Origin: Caldithrix sp.
Lineage (GTDB): Bacteria; KSB1; UBA2214; DYKH01
Direction of reading: 5' to 3'
Length of the DNA stretch: 6,654 nt
Assembly: GCA_020722685.1 (NCBI GenBank)
Contig: DYKH01000124.1
Location: 1 to 6,654, forward strand
In this document: positions 6,082 to 6,654 of the stretch, piece after piece
Numbering within the stretch: the first letter of the stretch is position 1
Layout: the number at the start of each line of letters is the position of its first letter
Notes under the pieces: generated by a model
What the model was told of the DNA's origin: nothing
Database searches by the model: none
Seen by the model: only the letters and a program-made list of their open reading frames with translations
Made by a program: the position numbers and the translations under genes

Positions 6082-6447
6082 TTAGGCATTACGGGCAATA
6101 GCCAGCCCAACCACCGCAAATGTAAAGCTAGGGGCAGTTCCGGCGATAGTGGCCACAGCCCGGATGTAACGTTTAAACACCTTGGCTTTTATCGTCTCGC
6201 TGGTGGCGCTCGTCGCCTGCGTAAACACCGCACCGCTTATATCAGTCCACCCAGTAGACCCGTCATCGCTCTCTTGTAGCTTTAGATCTAGGGTTGGCGT
6301 TGTCCCGGATACAGCTCCAACGTTGAGATATGCCAACATATCCTTCACCCCAGGGTTAACGTAACCCAGGAGGTCAACCGCCGATCCGTTTGCGCTAGCA
6401 GTGCGCGCGGCAGCGTCAAACAAGGATAGCACTTTAATCTCTTCCAT
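6082..6447 (-). CDS. Small beta-rich capsid-adjacent protein, possible head decoration or accessory protein
   Basis: This 121-residue protein sits directly after the major capsid gene. The sequence is beta-strand and Ala/Thr/Ser rich. Visible parts are SAVDLLGYVNPGVKDMLAYLNVG (22-44, positions only), TPTLDLKLQESDDGSTGWTD (50-69), and a last strand pair AKVFKRYIRAVATIAG (88-103) and PSFTFAVVGLAIA (106-118). The alternating strands and the SDDGSTGWTDI turn suggest a compact jelly-roll-like domain. Similar small proteins next to capsid genes are often annotated hypothetical. A decoration or capsid-stabilising role is inferred from position and not shown by a motif. The ATG at 6447 has an excellent ribosome binding site, consistent with a high-copy virion protein. 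It has no signal peptide and no enzyme motif. Confidence 0.78.
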   Translation of the reverse strand: MEEIKVLSLFDAAARTASANGSAVDLLGYVNPGVKDMLAYLNVGAVSGTTPTLDLKLQESDDGSTGWTDISGAVFTQATSATSETIKAKVFKRYIRAVATIAGTAPSFTFAVVGLAIARNA

Positions 6448-6450
6448 TAT

Positions 6451-6458
6451 CCACCTCC
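6451..6458 (-). promoter_or_regulatory. Very strong Shine-Dalgarno site of the capsid-adjacent gene
   Basis: The coding strand reads GGAGGTGG, with GGAGG at 6458-6454 and a 6-nt spacer to ATG 6447. GGAGGTG matches the full anti-Shine-Dalgarno core. It lies in the 18-base gap after the capsid stop. Confidence 0.75.
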
Positions 6459-6465
6459 ATCCACT

Positions 6466-6654
6466 TTATGTAGCAATCTTTTGTACCTTGATCCGCCAGG
6501 GCTCGACAACTTGCCCGCCAACCCGCTTGCGGGCTAACAGCAAGACAATATCGGTCTCGGCGTACAACTCCGTAAGGCGCTGGATCGAGATTCCTACCCG
6601 ATCCACAATCAGATAACCGTTCAGATCGCCGAAGATAATCGGATAGCTGTTAGC
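6466..6654 (-). CDS. Major capsid protein, HK97-like fold, C-terminal 62 residues only
   Basis: A minus-strand frame open from the right edge ends at TAA 6468-6466, giving 62 residues of C-terminus; the start is outside the window. SYPIIFGDLNGYLIVDRVGI (3-22), followed by IQRLTELYAETDIVLLLARKRVGG, split around residue 25-48, matches the end of HK97-type capsid proteins. There a 'FGDf..y.ivdr.g..v.r' strand-turn pattern is followed by 'R.gg.vv.p.a...l' in the A domain. EPWRIKVQKIAT closes the chain, with Trp where many relatives have a small residue. It is the shell protein of the head, assembled on the portal with a scaffold or maturation protease encoded farther right. The frame was translated directly from the sequence. 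It is too short for subfamily assignment. Confidence 0.85.
   Translation of the reverse strand, partial: ANSYPIIFGDLNGYLIVDRVGISIQRLTELYAETDIVLLLARKRVGGQVVEPWRIKVQKIAT

Noticed and set aside
6516..6537. Hairpin-like CCCGC/GCGGG pair in the capsid gene end
   Set aside because: The two arms are only two bases apart, too tight for a stable loop, and the sequence is explained by Arg/Lys codons of the capsid protein.
1..6654. Search for defence, toxin, CRISPR, retroelement or other accessory system
   Set aside because: All coding sequence is accounted for by virion-structure genes. No array of repeats, RNA gene, transposase or enzyme motif was seen on either strand.

Overview
The window is one stretch of a tailed-phage or prophage virion-structure module. 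Every supported gene lies on the minus strand, so transcription runs from high to low coordinates. The gene order is the classic one for a long, non-contractile-tailed (siphovirus-like) phage with an HK97-type capsid: end of the major capsid protein, a small capsid-adjacent protein, a head-tail connector, a tail-terminator-like protein, a tiny protein of unknown function, the tail tube protein, a pair of tail assembly chaperone frames, the tape measure protein, and the start of a large tail-tip protein. No sheath or other contractile-tail gene is seen between tube and tape measure. The host cannot be named from the sequence. Base composition is balanced, AUA, UUA and CUA codons are used freely, and strong GGAGG-type ribosome binding sites occur. 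By style the proteins resemble prophage modules of Gram-positive or Chloroflexota-like bacteria, but that is an impression only.

Right part (about 5040-6654): the 62-residue C-terminus of the capsid protein enters from the right edge. It is followed by a 121-residue beta-rich protein with a very good ribosome binding site. A 51-base gap then holds a perfect 26-bp palindrome that can fold as an 11-bp hairpin. Next come the 196-residue connector and the 134-residue terminator-like protein, joined by an ATGA overlap.

Middle part (about 3372-5042): a small protein of about 67-73 residues overlaps both its neighbours. The 335-residue tail tube protein and the 87-residue chaperone 'G' protein follow. 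A second reading frame, open in -1 relative to G, runs past the G stop codon and ends inside the first codons of the tape measure gene. This is the layout of a programmed -1 frameshift producing a G-T fusion of about 146 residues, although no textbook slippery heptamer is visible.

Left part (1-3382): the tape measure protein (687 residues) has a long hydrophobic helical middle with an exact 22-residue proline periodicity. A tail protein of at least 439 residues runs off the left edge. Its start overlaps the tape measure stop, it carries a fresh-looking 15-bp tandem duplication near the N-terminus, and it has a DxDxDG calcium-loop-like motif.

The genes work together as follows: the capsid and its accessory protein form the head, the connector and terminator join head to tail, and tube subunits polymerise around the chaperone-coated tape measure, which sets tail length. 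The leftmost protein caps the distal end. Portal, protease and terminase genes would be expected to the right, and the rest of the tip, receptor binding and lysis genes to the left. There is no gene-free stretch over 300 bases. I see no RNA gene, CRISPR array, insertion sequence or attachment site, and nothing outside a virion-structure module.
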